A stretch of 64,000 bases of DNA from Lachnospiraceae bacterium AC2029 (lineage in GTDB: Bacteria; Bacillota; Clostridia; Lachnospirales; Lachnospiraceae). The position numbers and the translations under genes were made by a program. The stretch spans positions 3,795,733 through 3,859,732 of the forward strand of contig JNLK01000001.1 of assembly GCA_000703065.1 (NCBI GenBank), given 5' to 3'. The notes under the pieces are model-generated. The model did not search any database. It had not been told where the DNA came from and saw only the letters and a program-made list of their open reading frames with translations. Position 1 is the stretch's first letter; each line of letters starts with the position of its first letter. Below are positions 8,591 to 17,108 of this stretch, piece by piece.

Positions 8591-8654
8591 CCTTTACCTC
8601 CGTGTTTTGATTTGTTGAAAAACTCTGCCGACGAATCGGCTTTCATCTGTGCAT

Positions 8655-8681
8655 TTTATACAAATGAAAAATCTATTTCAA
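8655..8681 (-). promoter_or_regulatory. Candidate promoter of the lipoprotein-protease transcript
   Basis: On the minus strand, TTGAAA (8676-8681) and TATAAA (8655-8660) are separated by 15 bp, shorter than ideal. The predicted leader contains a small GCCGA/TCGGC hairpin. It faces away from the lytTR promoter across the phased direct repeats. Confidence 0.55.
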
Positions 8682-8703
8682 GATAATTTACATGAATGAA
8701 AGC

Positions 8704-8760
8704 TTTTTGGCACAAAAGGCGGTTTTTGGCACGTTCGGCGCGAATTTGGCACGAATGACG
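8704..8760. promoter_or_regulatory. Three phased direct repeats, candidate operator
   Basis: Three copies of TTTGGCAC-N4-GRCG begin near 8706, 8725 and 8745, a spacing of 19 and 20 bp, so they face the same side of the helix. They lie between the divergent promoters and end about 10 bp before the -35 of the LytTR regulator gene. That is a typical position for an activator. LytTR proteins bind paired direct repeats, so autoregulation is the natural hypothesis. Confidence 0.6.
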
Positions 8761-8769
8761 CCATTTTTA

Positions 8770-8798
8770 TTTACATATCGTCAGTTATATAGTATACT
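8770..8798 (+). promoter_or_regulatory. Promoter of the lytTR-GHKL operon
   Basis: TTTACA (8770-8775), a 17-bp spacer and TATACT (8793-8798). Two TCAGTTA copies, at 8781 and 8798, straddle the -10 box. The second is part of a 10-bp perfect palindrome at 8799-8808, covering the expected start site. The leader then has a 7-bp hairpin at 8809-8831. The 5' leader is about 45 nt. Confidence 0.75.
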
Positions 8799-8850
8799 CA
8801 GTTAACTGAAACCGATACGAAATTTCGGTTTTTATGAAGGAGATCATCCA

Positions 8851-9585
8851 ATGAATATCGCCATAGTTGATGACAGCAGAACTGATATCGGACAGCTCAG
8901 CGAACTTCTTCGGGAGTATGCATCGATCAATCATCTGGAAATCAGAATAGACGGATTTCAGAATCCGAGGGAATTCACCAGTCTGTACACACCATACAAG
9001 TATACACTTGTATTTCTGGATATCTATATGAATGAAATCTCCGGTGTGGCCATTGCGGAAAAGATCCGTAAGGAGGATCGTGACGCAGCCATCGTATTTC
9101 TTACCACAAGCCCGGATCACATGCCGGAGGCTTTTTCTTTGCATGCCTACGACTATATTCTGAAGCCCGCAGATAAAAACCGGGTATTCAGAATGTTGGA
9201 TGATATCACGAAAAAGGAGACAAAAGACGGAAAACTCTTCTCCTTTGCCGACAGGAATGCGGAACACCATCTTCGTTACAGCGACATCATGGTCATCCGC
9301 TCCAACAGCCACTATCTTCAGATCATCGACAAGGATATGACCGAATATAAAACACGCATGACCTTCAGCGAGGCGGCCGCTACCCTGTCCGGGGAAGGAC
9401 GTTTCCTTACCATCAACCGGGGAATGCTGATCAATATGGATCATGTCACCAGCTTCACCGACGGGATCTGCGTGATCAACGGAAGCATCTATCTTCCTTA
9501 TAATGTAAAAAAACATAAAGAACTGGAACAGACCTACAGGAACTACATTTTCTCGCAACTGAGGCAGAACACGTTACGAGGTTAG
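8851..9585 (+). CDS. LytTR-family response regulator
   Basis: This 244-residue regulator has an N-terminal receiver domain (about 1-118) and a C-terminal LytTR DNA-binding domain (about 140-240). Receiver residues are D7/D8, the phosphoacceptor D57 in FLDIYM, T86 and K106 in ILKPAD. The LytTR part has the SNSHYLQI and INRGMLIN motifs. ATG 8851 has AAGGAG 8 nt upstream. It is cotranscribed with the GHKL kinase 9 bp downstream, so it should be that kinase's partner. No AgrB/AgrD peptide-signal genes are adjacent, so the stimulus is unknown. Likely targets are its own promoter and perhaps the divergent lipoprotein-protease genes. Confidence 0.92.
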   Translation: MNIAIVDDSRTDIGQLSELLREYASINHLEIRIDGFQNPREFTSLYTPYKYTLVFLDIYMNEISGVAIAEKIRKEDRDAAIVFLTTSPDHMPEAFSLHAYDYILKPADKNRVFRMLDDITKKETKDGKLFSFADRNAEHHLRYSDIMVIRSNSHYLQIIDKDMTEYKTRMTFSEAAATLSGEGRFLTINRGMLINMDHVTSFTDGICVINGSIYLPYNVKKHKELEQTYRNYIFSQLRQNTLRG

Positions 9586-9594
9586 CGACCTTAT

Positions 9595-10917
9595 ATGAAA
9601 GACTATTTTATCATCCTTCTGTCGGAGCTGATGGTGATCCCTGCAGGATTCCTGTGTCTTGCTCCGATGAAGAACCAGTTAAAATACAGCTATAAACGTA
9701 TCCTTCTCAGGATGGCGTTCTTAATGCTCCTGTTGTTACCGACAGGGGCCTTCTTGAATTACATGTTTGAGTTTCCCCCGAACGTGACTCTGGGACCTAT
9801 GGTCCTGATTGCCTTTTTTGCTTACCGAAGCTGCGTCACCACAAGCTTCGCCAAAGCTGCAGCCGTATTCAGCTTTGTCCTGGTCTTCATGTCCGTCGGT
9901 TCCAATATGGCAAACTTCGTTGATGCAGTATATAATCCCGAATCAGGAGCCAACAGCTTCAGTCTGGCATTCGGTCTCAGCAATCTGGGATTCTCCATCG
10001 TCATCTGCCTTTCCCTGTTCCATCTTCTCAGGAAATATGCCAGCTTTCTGATCGATCATATGAACGAGAATCCCATCTGGTGGATCACGGTGGTCATTTC
10101 CATGATCTTCCTTACCATGGAACTCTTTATCGTTCCGCTGAAATATGAGACCCTATATGTAAACCGGATCATTTCCGTGTTCCTGATGCTGAATGCACTT
10201 GCCTTCTCCATGGAGCTTCTGCTGGGAACCATCTTCTATCATATCGTAAAAAGCCTGCTGAATCTGGCAGATCTCCGTGTACGTAACAGTATCCTGGAAA
10301 TGCAGGAGAAGGCCTTTCTGAAACAGCAGCGCTATGTTGAAGAAAATGCGCGGATACGTCATGATTTCAAGCATACGCTCCGGAGCATCCTTATGATGGC
10401 TGAAAATAAAGATATGGAAGGGATCAGCAGCTTCCTGGAGGAATATGTAAAGACCATTCCCGAAAAAGAGATCATCAACTATTCCGCTAACAACGCTCTG
10501 AATGCGGTTCTGAATTATTATGCCACGGATGCCGCAAACCGAAAGATTGATGTTACCTTCCGGATCGAAGAACCGGACCCGGAGAAGCTGCCTCTTTCCG
10601 GCACGGAGCTCTGCAGCATGATCGGAAATATGCTGGAAAATGCGGTCTCTGCAGCCGCCGCCCAGGACAGCGACAATCGCTACATCTCTCTTTCTACCAG
10701 GATCGTCAACGGAAATGAGTTCTATATCACCGTTATAAATTCCTTCGACGGACAGACGAAAATGCGAAACGGCCACTACCTGACAACCAAAAAATCAGGA
10801 AGCGGCATCGGACTTCGTTCCGTCATCTCCACAGCTGAGATGCACGGAGGTATGGCAAACTTCCATCATGAAGGAACTGAGTTTTACTCCGATATCGTGA
10901 TCCCTCTGAAGCAATAG
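9595..10917 (+). CDS. AgrC-like GHKL sensor histidine kinase
   Basis: This 440-residue membrane kinase has about six hydrophobic helices in residues 1-220, a short coiled linker, the dimerisation/phosphorylation motif RHDFKH at 255-260 and a GHKL ATPase domain. The N-box is NMLENAVSA (345-353) and the G-box GSGIGL (402-407). This is the architecture of AgrC/VirS-type kinases, which autophosphorylate a His and pass phosphate to a LytTR regulator. The ligand is unknown. The ribosome site is weak: GAGG lies 13 nt before the ATG, inside a small inverted repeat. Confidence 0.9.
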   Translation: MKDYFIILLSELMVIPAGFLCLAPMKNQLKYSYKRILLRMAFLMLLLLPTGAFLNYMFEFPPNVTLGPMVLIAFFAYRSCVTTSFAKAAAVFSFVLVFMSVGSNMANFVDAVYNPESGANSFSLAFGLSNLGFSIVICLSLFHLLRKYASFLIDHMNENPIWWITVVISMIFLTMELFIVPLKYETLYVNRIISVFLMLNALAFSMELLLGTIFYHIVKSLLNLADLRVRNSILEMQEKAFLKQQRYVEENARIRHDFKHTLRSILMMAENKDMEGISSFLEEYVKTIPEKEIINYSANNALNAVLNYYATDAANRKIDVTFRIEEPDPEKLPLSGTELCSMIGNMLENAVSAAAAQDSDNRYISLSTRIVNGNEFYITVINSFDGQTKMRNGHYLTTKKSGSGIGLRSVISTAEMHGGMANFHHEGTEFYSDIVIPLKQ

Positions 10918-10937
10918 GACCTCTAAATACCACTGAC

Positions 10938-10988
10938 AGAATGACAGCCTCGGCGTCACATAAAATGTGACACCGAGGCTGTCATTCT
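10938..10988. terminator. Strong bidirectional terminator
   Basis: A 24-bp stem with one mismatch (AGAATGACAGCCTCGG with CCGAGGCTGTCATTCT, plus GTCACAT/ATGTGAC) closes a short loop and is followed by a T-rich stretch. It separates the plus-strand kinase operon from the end of the convergent molybdenum supraoperon. Confidence 0.9.
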
Positions 10989-11001
10989 ATCATTCTGTTT
11001 T

Positions 11002-11589
11002 CTATGCCAGTTTCGGATCATACACGGCCCGCTCTCCGCCCACATATTTCGGACGATATCTGGCCGCCAGCACAAAGGCTTCTCCGATCTTCTTATGCTC
11101 CAGCCTCAGCGGAACGACAACCGGGTGAATGTGCATTCCGATCATCACCCCTCCGATATCCAGACCCGCTGTCGCCTTCCGGTTGATATCCTCTACCACC
11201 ACCGGATCCTGAAGGCTTCCGTAATGCTTTACCGCAAAGGCACCTCCGGCATGTGGCTGAGGGATCACATTTACCTCTTCAAATCCGTACTTCTCAGCCA
11301 CGCTTCTCTCCATGACAACGGCCCGGTTCAGATGCTCGCAGCACTGCACGGCAAGATCCACCCTGCGTTCTGCCAGTTTGCTGCTGATCACCCGGTATAC
11401 GGCGTCAACCACCGCATCCGTTTCCCCGTCTGCGGATGTTCCCATCCGGTTCCCGATCATTTCACTGGAGGAGCATCCTACGATAAAAAGACTCCCCTCC
11501 TTCATGCCGGCCAGTTCTGCGATCTCATCCATCACCGCTCTGGCGTCCTTTGCAATCTCTTCCACATCTCTCTTCATTTCCGGTTTCAC
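11002..11589 (-). CDS. UPF0340 (TIGR01440/YwlG-type) protein
   Basis: This 195-residue protein matches the UPF0340 family along its full length. Hallmarks include VGCSSSEMIGNRMGT, CEHLNRAVVMER, VNVIPQPHAGGAF and the GVMIGMHIHPVVVPLR segment near the C-terminus. The family is widespread in Bacillota and its biochemical role is not established. It is the last gene of the codirectional run starting at formate dehydrogenase, 37 bp after the Memo-AMMECR1 fusion. That is the only contextual hint of function. Confidence 0.85.
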   Translation of the reverse strand: MKPEMKRDVEEIAKDARAVMDEIAELAGMKEGSLFIVGCSSSEMIGNRMGTSADGETDAVVDAVYRVISSKLAERRVDLAVQCCEHLNRAVVMERSVAEKYGFEEVNVIPQPHAGGAFAVKHYGSLQDPVVVEDINRKATAGLDIGGVMIGMHIHPVVVPLRLEHKKIGEAFVLAARYRPKYVGGERAVYDPKLA

Positions 11590-11626
11590 CTCATTCTCTG
11601 TTGTTTCACAGTAATATGTCGTTTCA

Positions 11627-13012
11627 TTATATATGTCGTATCACTTCAAACCGCTGAAGCTTTACCTTTTCCTTCGGACCGATACCGCCCTTCTTCCGGG
11701 CGATGGCGATCTGATCCTCCACGGTATCCACCCCGTCCAGATCCGGAAGCAGAAGGCCTCTTCGGGCCCCACAGCTTACGATCACACCGTATCTCTTCAC
11801 ATCCAGCTCCTCCGGAGAATCAATCTCCTCCGGTGTACTCAGCACGTCCACATTGATCTCCAGGAGCCTTAGCTCCTCCGGACGGATCGGCTCAAACCGC
11901 GGATCCCTGGTGGAGGCGCTGATGGCATTCTGAATGATCTCCTTCGCCAGACTGTCCTCCGTCGGAAGGATGGTTCCGATACAGCCCCGCAGCTGTCCTT
12001 CCTTATGAATAGAAACAAAGGCACCCGCCTTCCTGTCTGTCAGTTCTGCCGGAAGATCCTCGGGGATACGGATCACTTCCCTTCTCAGAATGTAGCTTTC
12101 CAGGGATCTTCTCGCCAGACGCACATAGACATCCGACTTCTCCGCCCGTTCCGACAGTTCCTTCTCCTTTTGTTCCAGCCATTCCTTCCGGAAATGTCGT
12201 CTTTCATCCGTTCCTTCCGGATAGAAGGAACAGATACCATAGCCCACTCCGGTCACATCCTGATGAGAGTAGGCAGTCGCTCTTACCGCCTCTCCGTCAA
12301 AGGCACCGGCCATGATCACAAAGGATCGGTGTCCGCACTCCGCGGCCTTATCGCAGAAGCTTTCACCGAAATCAAAAAGCTCCCCGAAGCTGCCCCGTCC
12401 GCAGACATCCATGATCCGTTCATCATAGACAGGCCCCTCCGGTGAAAATCCATAGGGTCCGTATTCCTGCAGCTTGTGGGACAGATCCCCGCTGGCAACG
12501 AATACCACCCTTCTGCCGGATGCATCCACTGCTTTCCGGATGATTTCACCCAGCCGGTAATGCTCCGTCAGCGACAGACCGGAAAGACCGATCCGAAGGA
12601 TCTTACCGCTCGAATATTTCTGCCGGATAAACCAAAGAGGAACCATGGTGCCGTGATCCAGAGCCGCATCCCGTTCTCCCTCGATCCCCGCAGGAAAACC
12701 CTCTTCCTCCGCGATGCTGCTGATCTGTTCCCGGAGAGAAGCATCATAGGCCTCGTCAAAGGACACATTCGGCACTCCGAACCGTCCGAAGTTCCCTCTT
12801 GCATGATACCCCGGTGAAATATGGAAATAATCCGCATAAGAGGTAGCATGCGGACTTGTGATGATGATGGTATCCGGCTTCAGCGCGGCGATCTCATCAG
12901 CAACCTTCTCATAGGACGTAATGGTCTCCCGAACCTGCTCCTCACTTCCTCTTCCGATCTTAGGTACGATCATCGGAGGATGAGGAACCATAAATGCGGC
13001 AAGTATCGGCAT
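11627..13012 (-). CDS. Memo/LigB-like - AMMECR1 fusion (AmmeMemoRadiSam A+B)
   Basis: The 461-residue protein joins an N-terminal class III extradiol dioxygenase-like (Memo/LigB) domain (about 1-265) to a C-terminal AMMECR1 domain (about 285-455). The first has VPHPPMIVP, SPHATSYADYF, LDHGTMVPLWF and ASGDLSHKL, with conserved His likely to bind metal. The second has AFVSIHKEGQLRGCIGT and STRDPRFEPI. These are parts A and B of the AmmeMemoRadiSam set; the radical-SAM third component is not in this window. ATG 13012 follows AAGGAG. The longer open frame overlaps the MogA gene and is unlikely. It lies 14 bp after the MOSC-MogA gene, implying cotranscription with Moco synthesis genes. Function unknown. 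Confidence 0.88.
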   Translation of the reverse strand: MPILAAFMVPHPPMIVPKIGRGSEEQVRETITSYEKVADEIAALKPDTIIITSPHATSYADYFHISPGYHARGNFGRFGVPNVSFDEAYDASLREQISSIAEEEGFPAGIEGERDAALDHGTMVPLWFIRQKYSSGKILRIGLSGLSLTEHYRLGEIIRKAVDASGRRVVFVASGDLSHKLQEYGPYGFSPEGPVYDERIMDVCGRGSFGELFDFGESFCDKAAECGHRSFVIMAGAFDGEAVRATAYSHQDVTGVGYGICSFYPEGTDERRHFRKEWLEQKEKELSERAEKSDVYVRLARRSLESYILRREVIRIPEDLPAELTDRKAGAFVSIHKEGQLRGCIGTILPTEDSLAKEIIQNAISASTRDPRFEPIRPEELRLLEINVDVLSTPEEIDSPEELDVKRYGVIVSCGARRGLLLPDLDGVDTVEDQIAIARKKGGIGPKEKVKLQRFEVIRHI

Positions 13013-13026
13013 CGTCTTCTCCTTTC

Positions 13027-13950
13027 CTATCCGTCGGCTTCCCCCCGAAGGATACCAAGTCCATGTTCCAGGACCGGAAGTATTAATTCCAGACATTCCG
13101 CCACAGCCTTCGGACTGCCGGGAAGATTGATGATCAGAGTCCTTCCCCGGATCACACTGGCCGCCCTTGAAAGCATGGCGTTGGGAGTATATTTCATACT
13201 GTAGGCACGGATCGCCTCCGCGATTCCGGGAACATCACGGTCAGCCACCTGCTTCGTAGCCTCCGGCATATGATCCCTCGGGGACAGACCCGTTCCGCCG
13301 GTTGTGAATATCACATCCGGCTTTTCATGATCACACAGCTCCGTCAGGGCATCCACAAGTCTCTGCATATCATCGGACAGAAGCTGCTGCGCGATCACCT
13401 CATATCCGGCATCCATTATGATCTCTGCGATCTTCGGACCGCTGAGATCCTCTCTTTCCTTTCGGAAGGAACGGTCGCTGGCTGTGATGACCGCGGCCCG
13501 GAACGGGAGCTTCACCAGCTCCACCGTATCTCCCTCCTTCACTTCTCCGCCGCAGAGGACACGCGCAAAGACGCCTTCTCTGGGCATGATGCATTCTCCG
13601 GTCTTCTTCTGGATCTCGCATCCGCTATGACACTTCTTTCCGATCTGTGTCAGCTCCAGAAGCACCTCATTGATCCTGAACTGTGTGGCGATGGGGTACC
13701 TCTTGAAATCAAAGCCCTCGATCAGGAGATTCTCTCCGAATACCCCCGGCGGAAGCTCCACCGCACCACCGGATCTCTCCCGGAATTCCTCCACACGGTC
13801 AGACGAAAGCAGGCTCACCTGCCGGACGCTCCCGGCATGGGCATCTCCCTGCAGACCATAATCCGCGATGATGAGACGCTGTCCCACATTTTTCTTTACG
13901 GTTCCCTTCTTCTCGCTGATACAGACAGCAAGTACCTTTCCCTGTTTCAT
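13027..13950 (-). CDS. MOSC - MogA/MoaB fusion, molybdenum cofactor biosynthesis
   Basis: Residues 1-145 form a MOSC domain with the HSGC Cys (KCHSGCEIQ) found in Moco sulfurase and YiiM-type proteins. Residues about 150-307 form a MogA/MoaB domain with the MPT-binding segments TTGGTGLSPRD, DVPGIAEAIR and INLPGSPKAV. MogA-type domains adenylylate molybdopterin before metal insertion by MoeA. The MOSC half may carry or transfer sulfur or bind the cofactor. The fusion occurs in other Clostridia. It lies 33 bp after moaA and 14 bp before the Memo-AMMECR1 gene. Confidence 0.92.
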   Translation of the reverse strand: MKQGKVLAVCISEKKGTVKKNVGQRLIIADYGLQGDAHAGSVRQVSLLSSDRVEEFRERSGGAVELPPGVFGENLLIEGFDFKRYPIATQFRINEVLLELTQIGKKCHSGCEIQKKTGECIMPREGVFARVLCGGEVKEGDTVELVKLPFRAAVITASDRSFRKEREDLSGPKIAEIIMDAGYEVIAQQLLSDDMQRLVDALTELCDHEKPDVIFTTGGTGLSPRDHMPEATKQVADRDVPGIAEAIRAYSMKYTPNAMLSRAASVIRGRTLIINLPGSPKAVAECLELILPVLEHGLGILRGEADG

Positions 13951-13983
13951 ATTACCATTCTCCTTTGAAATATACCATACATA

Positions 13984-15207
13984 TCACCCGCCGATCTGAT
14001 TCATATTTCTGTCTTCAGGTGATCTGGCAGGACGGTCCACCCTGCCGAAGCTGTGACGTTCCGGCTTCAGTAACAGCCCCTGACGGATCACATTCCTCAG
14101 TTCCTCATCAGTGCAGCCTTCGCGGAGCATGGGCAGAAGCGCCGGTCCGTCCGGATAATACAGGCACAGCTTCAGCCGTCCGTCCGCCGTCAGCCTTACC
14201 CGGTTACAGTTTTCGCAGAATGCATGGGACATGGGACTGATAAAGCCGACCCTTCCCAAAAATCCCCGGAAATGAATGTACTCCGCGGGCCCTTCTGCGG
14301 AAGCGTTCTTTCCTTCATCCTTCGAATGAACGCCGTCCTTTCCAGGATCGGAAATACCGCCCTTCCCCGGATTGGAAATGCCGTCATGGAGAACGGGCTC
14401 TGCCGGTCCGTAGACCTTCTCCAGTCCCGAAAGGATCTCATCTCTTGCGATCCCCCGGAACTCACTAGCACAGCCGATGGGCATCAGTTCTATAAAACGG
14501 ACATCCAGAGGAAGCTCCCTTGCCATTCCGACAAAATCCGCCAGTTCCTCCTCATTGATCCCGCGGATGGGAACACAGTTCAGTTTCACCCTCATACCCA
14601 TGGCAACCGCCTTCTCTATGGCACGTTCCACCCGGTCCAGGGCATCCACTCCCGTCAGCTTTCGGTAGGTCTCCGGATCTTTCGTATCCAGACTGATATT
14701 GATGCTGCGAAGTCCTGCAGCATGGAATTCCTCCAGATACTCCTCCAGAAGAACGCCGTTCGTGGTGAGCGACAGTTCAGGCCGTGAGGGGAGCTGTCCC
14801 AGCCTTTGCACCAGTGACTGCATATTCTTCCGTACCAGAGGTTCTCCTCCTGTCAGGCGGATCCTGCGGATCCCCATGCCGGTCAGAACCTCTGCGACCC
14901 GATACACCTCCTCCAAGGTAAGGATCTCGTCATGTCGGAAGGCCAGGATCCCCTCCTCCGGCATACAGTACCGGCACCGCAGATTACAACGGTCTGTAAG
15001 AGAGATCCTGAGGTAGTCAATGGTCCGCCCATATGCATCCGTCAGCCGTTCTTCCTGCGGTTCCGCCGGACATTTTCCCTGCGATTCCGTAAGAGGCTCT
15101 CCCTGAGGTTCACCCGAACGTTCCTTACCTGTCTGTTTGTCATGCTGTTCACGATTCAGTTGTATCTCCGGATCGTCTTTAACGACGATCTTGCATTCAT
15201 CTAACAT
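13984..15207 (-). CDS. moaA: GTP 3',8-cyclase MoaA
   Basis: This radical-SAM enzyme starts molybdopterin synthesis by converting GTP to 3',8-cyclo-GTP. At 407 residues it is longer than the usual ~330. The core begins at DAYGRTIDYLRISLTDRC, with the SAM cluster CNLRCRYC, and the second cluster is CENCNRVRL...C near the C-terminus. Extra length comes from a ~55-residue Gln/Glu/Pro-rich N-terminal extension and a ~35-residue Gly/Lys/Asp-rich insert before the second cluster. No good ribosome site precedes ATG 15207, so the true start could differ. A 139-bp gap to modC leaves room for a separate promoter, but I see no convincing one. Confidence 0.93.
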   Translation of the reverse strand: MLDECKIVVKDDPEIQLNREQHDKQTGKERSGEPQGEPLTESQGKCPAEPQEERLTDAYGRTIDYLRISLTDRCNLRCRYCMPEEGILAFRHDEILTLEEVYRVAEVLTGMGIRRIRLTGGEPLVRKNMQSLVQRLGQLPSRPELSLTTNGVLLEEYLEEFHAAGLRSINISLDTKDPETYRKLTGVDALDRVERAIEKAVAMGMRVKLNCVPIRGINEEELADFVGMARELPLDVRFIELMPIGCASEFRGIARDEILSGLEKVYGPAEPVLHDGISNPGKGGISDPGKDGVHSKDEGKNASAEGPAEYIHFRGFLGRVGFISPMSHAFCENCNRVRLTADGRLKLCLYYPDGPALLPMLREGCTDEELRNVIRQGLLLKPERHSFGRVDRPARSPEDRNMNQIGG

Positions 15208-15346
15208 TTTGTACTGACGCCGATCAGAGGATCGACCTGCCTTTCTATATAGCTAAATTCTACCATGTTATTATGGATGATACCGGGAACAAAGTAATTA
15301 TGCCCCCAATTGACGATATCCATATTTCATTTACATCACGTTCCTG

Positions 15347-16399
15347 TCACCGGGTCAGGTACAGAAGCTTCTCCGGATCCGGCTGTAACCGGAAGCTTCC
15401 GGACAGGACCTGTTCCTTCACCTCATTCCATGTGTCCGTATTACAGATCCAGGTAAGAAGTGCATCCGGCGAATCAGATTCATTTCCCTCCGCCGTAAAG
15501 CAGATCACCACCGAAAATGCGTCCTCGATCACTCTTTGGAGCCTGCACCGGATGGTATCCTCCGTATCCGATGTAGTATATCGGAAATAATGCGCCCGTA
15601 ATCCCAAATGAGTGATCCCGCTCATATCCCGGTCCTTCGGAACAGCGATTGGAAATCCCCAGTCGGAAGCGTACCATTTTCCGTTCCTCTTCTCGATCCG
15701 GGAGATGTTCTTACAGCCGGTCAGCCTTGCTGCCGCAACGGTCTCCGGATGATCGAAGAATTCCTTCTTCTCCTTCTGCTCCACGATCCTCCCGGCCTCC
15801 ATCACGCCGATCCTGCCGGCCATACGGTAGGCTTCATTCCGGTCATGGGTCACGATCACGGAGGGTCCTCCATATTCCTGAAGGATATCCAGGATCACAT
15901 GCTCCATGCGGGTCCGCATATGGTTATCCAGTGCGGCAAAGGGTTCATCAAGAAGAAGTACCTCAGGCCGTGTCACCAGCATTCTTGCAAGGGCAGTCCT
16001 CTGGCTCTGTCCGCCGGACAACTCCGCAGGATACTGATCGGCCACATCCTCGATACAGAACTGACGGATCAGCTCATCCGCATACTCCCTGTCAGTCGTG
16101 GCGCAGTATACATTCTTCCGCACTGTCATATTCGGAAAAAGGGCATAGTTCTGAAACAGATACCCCACCTTACGTTCTCTTGCGGGAAGACAGATCCTCT
16201 GTTCCGAATCATAGAGAACCCTGTCTCCCAGAACGATCCGTCCCCGGTCCGGCTTCTCGATGCCGGCGATACATTTCAGCGTCATGGTCTTTCCGCAGCC
16301 GGAAGCCCCAAGCAGAGCGAAGGTATCCTGCTCCGCCGTAAACTCACTTTTCAGCAGGAAGTTTGCCAGCCGCTTCTCGATCCTCACTTCAAGTCTCAT
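15347..16399 (-). CDS. modC: Molybdate/tungstate ABC transporter ATP-binding protein
   Basis: This 350-residue ATPase has Walker A GASGCGKT, Q-loop LFQNYALFP, signature LSGGQSQR, Walker B VLLLDEP and switch His in VTHDR. The C-terminal ~110 residues are a divergent regulatory domain in place of a clear MOP/TOBE repeat. It powers oxyanion uptake through ModB with the binding lipoprotein ModA. Its start overlaps the modB end by 11 bp, indicating translational coupling. Tungstate specificity cannot be excluded from sequence. Confidence 0.92.
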   Translation of the reverse strand: MRLEVRIEKRLANFLLKSEFTAEQDTFALLGASGCGKTMTLKCIAGIEKPDRGRIVLGDRVLYDSEQRICLPARERKVGYLFQNYALFPNMTVRKNVYCATTDREYADELIRQFCIEDVADQYPAELSGGQSQRTALARMLVTRPEVLLLDEPFAALDNHMRTRMEHVILDILQEYGGPSVIVTHDRNEAYRMAGRIGVMEAGRIVEQKEKKEFFDHPETVAAARLTGCKNISRIEKRNGKWYASDWGFPIAVPKDRDMSGITHLGLRAHYFRYTTSDTEDTIRCRLQRVIEDAFSVVICFTAEGNESDSPDALLTWICNTDTWNEVKEQVLSGSFRLQPDPEKLLYLTR

Positions 16400-17084
16400 G
16401 CGGCACCTCCCGTCTCTTCCTGCGCCGTCCGGTCCGGATGCCCCGTCCCGTCCAGTAATTCATCAGGATCAGAATGGTCAGTGAGAAGGTCACGATGATA
16501 AGGACCCATTTGAAGGCAAGATCACGATTGCCGCCCTGCATGGCCGTATACACCGCCACGGACATGGTCTGGGTCTTGCCGGGAAGATTGCCGGCGATCA
16601 TGATGGTAGCCCCGAATTCACCCAGTGCACGCGCGAAGGAAAGCACGGCTGCCGCCGCGATCCCCGGCCACGCCGCCGGAAGGATCACCCTCCGAAGAAT
16701 GGTAAATTCACGCATTCCCAGGGTTCTTGCCGCGTGGATCTGCGTCTCATCCACCTGTTCGATGGCGCCCCGGGTACCTCTGTACATGACCGGAAATGAA
16801 ACCACAACGGCCGCGATCACCGCTCCCTGCCAGGAAAAGATCAGATTGACTCCAATGTCGTTCAGAAACCGTCCGAACGCCGAATTCTGTCCGAACAGGA
16901 TCAGCAGAAGAAAACCCACCACGGTGGGCGGAAGCACCAGGGGGACGGAAAGGATCCCGTCCACCACGTGCTTCCCGCGCCGCAGGTAGGTAACTCCCCA
17001 GGCTGTAAGCAGCCCGAGGATAAATGTGATCACTGTCGCAGTGACAGCGATCTTTAATGATATCCATAACGGGGAAAGATCCAT
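16389..17084 (-). CDS. modB: Molybdate ABC transporter permease
   Basis: This 231-residue inner-membrane permease has five to six helices and the ABC coupling motif (ARTLGMREFTILRRVILPAAWPGI in part) with the conserved ALGEFGAT segment typical of ModB. It forms the channel for molybdate or tungstate. It lies 24 bp after modA and overlaps modC. Length is normal for the family. Confidence 0.93.
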   Translation of the reverse strand: MDLSPLWISLKIAVTATVITFILGLLTAWGVTYLRRGKHVVDGILSVPLVLPPTVVGFLLLILFGQNSAFGRFLNDIGVNLIFSWQGAVIAAVVVSFPVMYRGTRGAIEQVDETQIHAARTLGMREFTILRRVILPAAWPGIAAAAVLSFARALGEFGATIMIAGNLPGKTQTMSVAVYTAMQGGNRDLAFKWVLIIVTFSLTILILMNYWTGRGIRTGRRRKRREVPHET

Positions 17085-17108
17085 AGTATATCTCCCATCA
17101 ATATCACA

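Noticed and set aside
8705..8760. TTGGCACGA similarity between the phased repeats and the IS end
   Set aside because: The shared core is only about 8 bp, without the rest of the IS terminal sequence, so chance is the simpler explanation.
8851..10917. Complete agr-type quorum-sensing locus
   Set aside because: Only the response regulator and kinase are present. No AgrB protease or AgrD peptide gene is found in the flanking gaps.
15208..15346. Possible Moco riboswitch upstream of moaA
   Set aside because: The 139-bp gap shows only a small CGATC/GATCG hairpin and no Moco-motif-like architecture that I can recognise.
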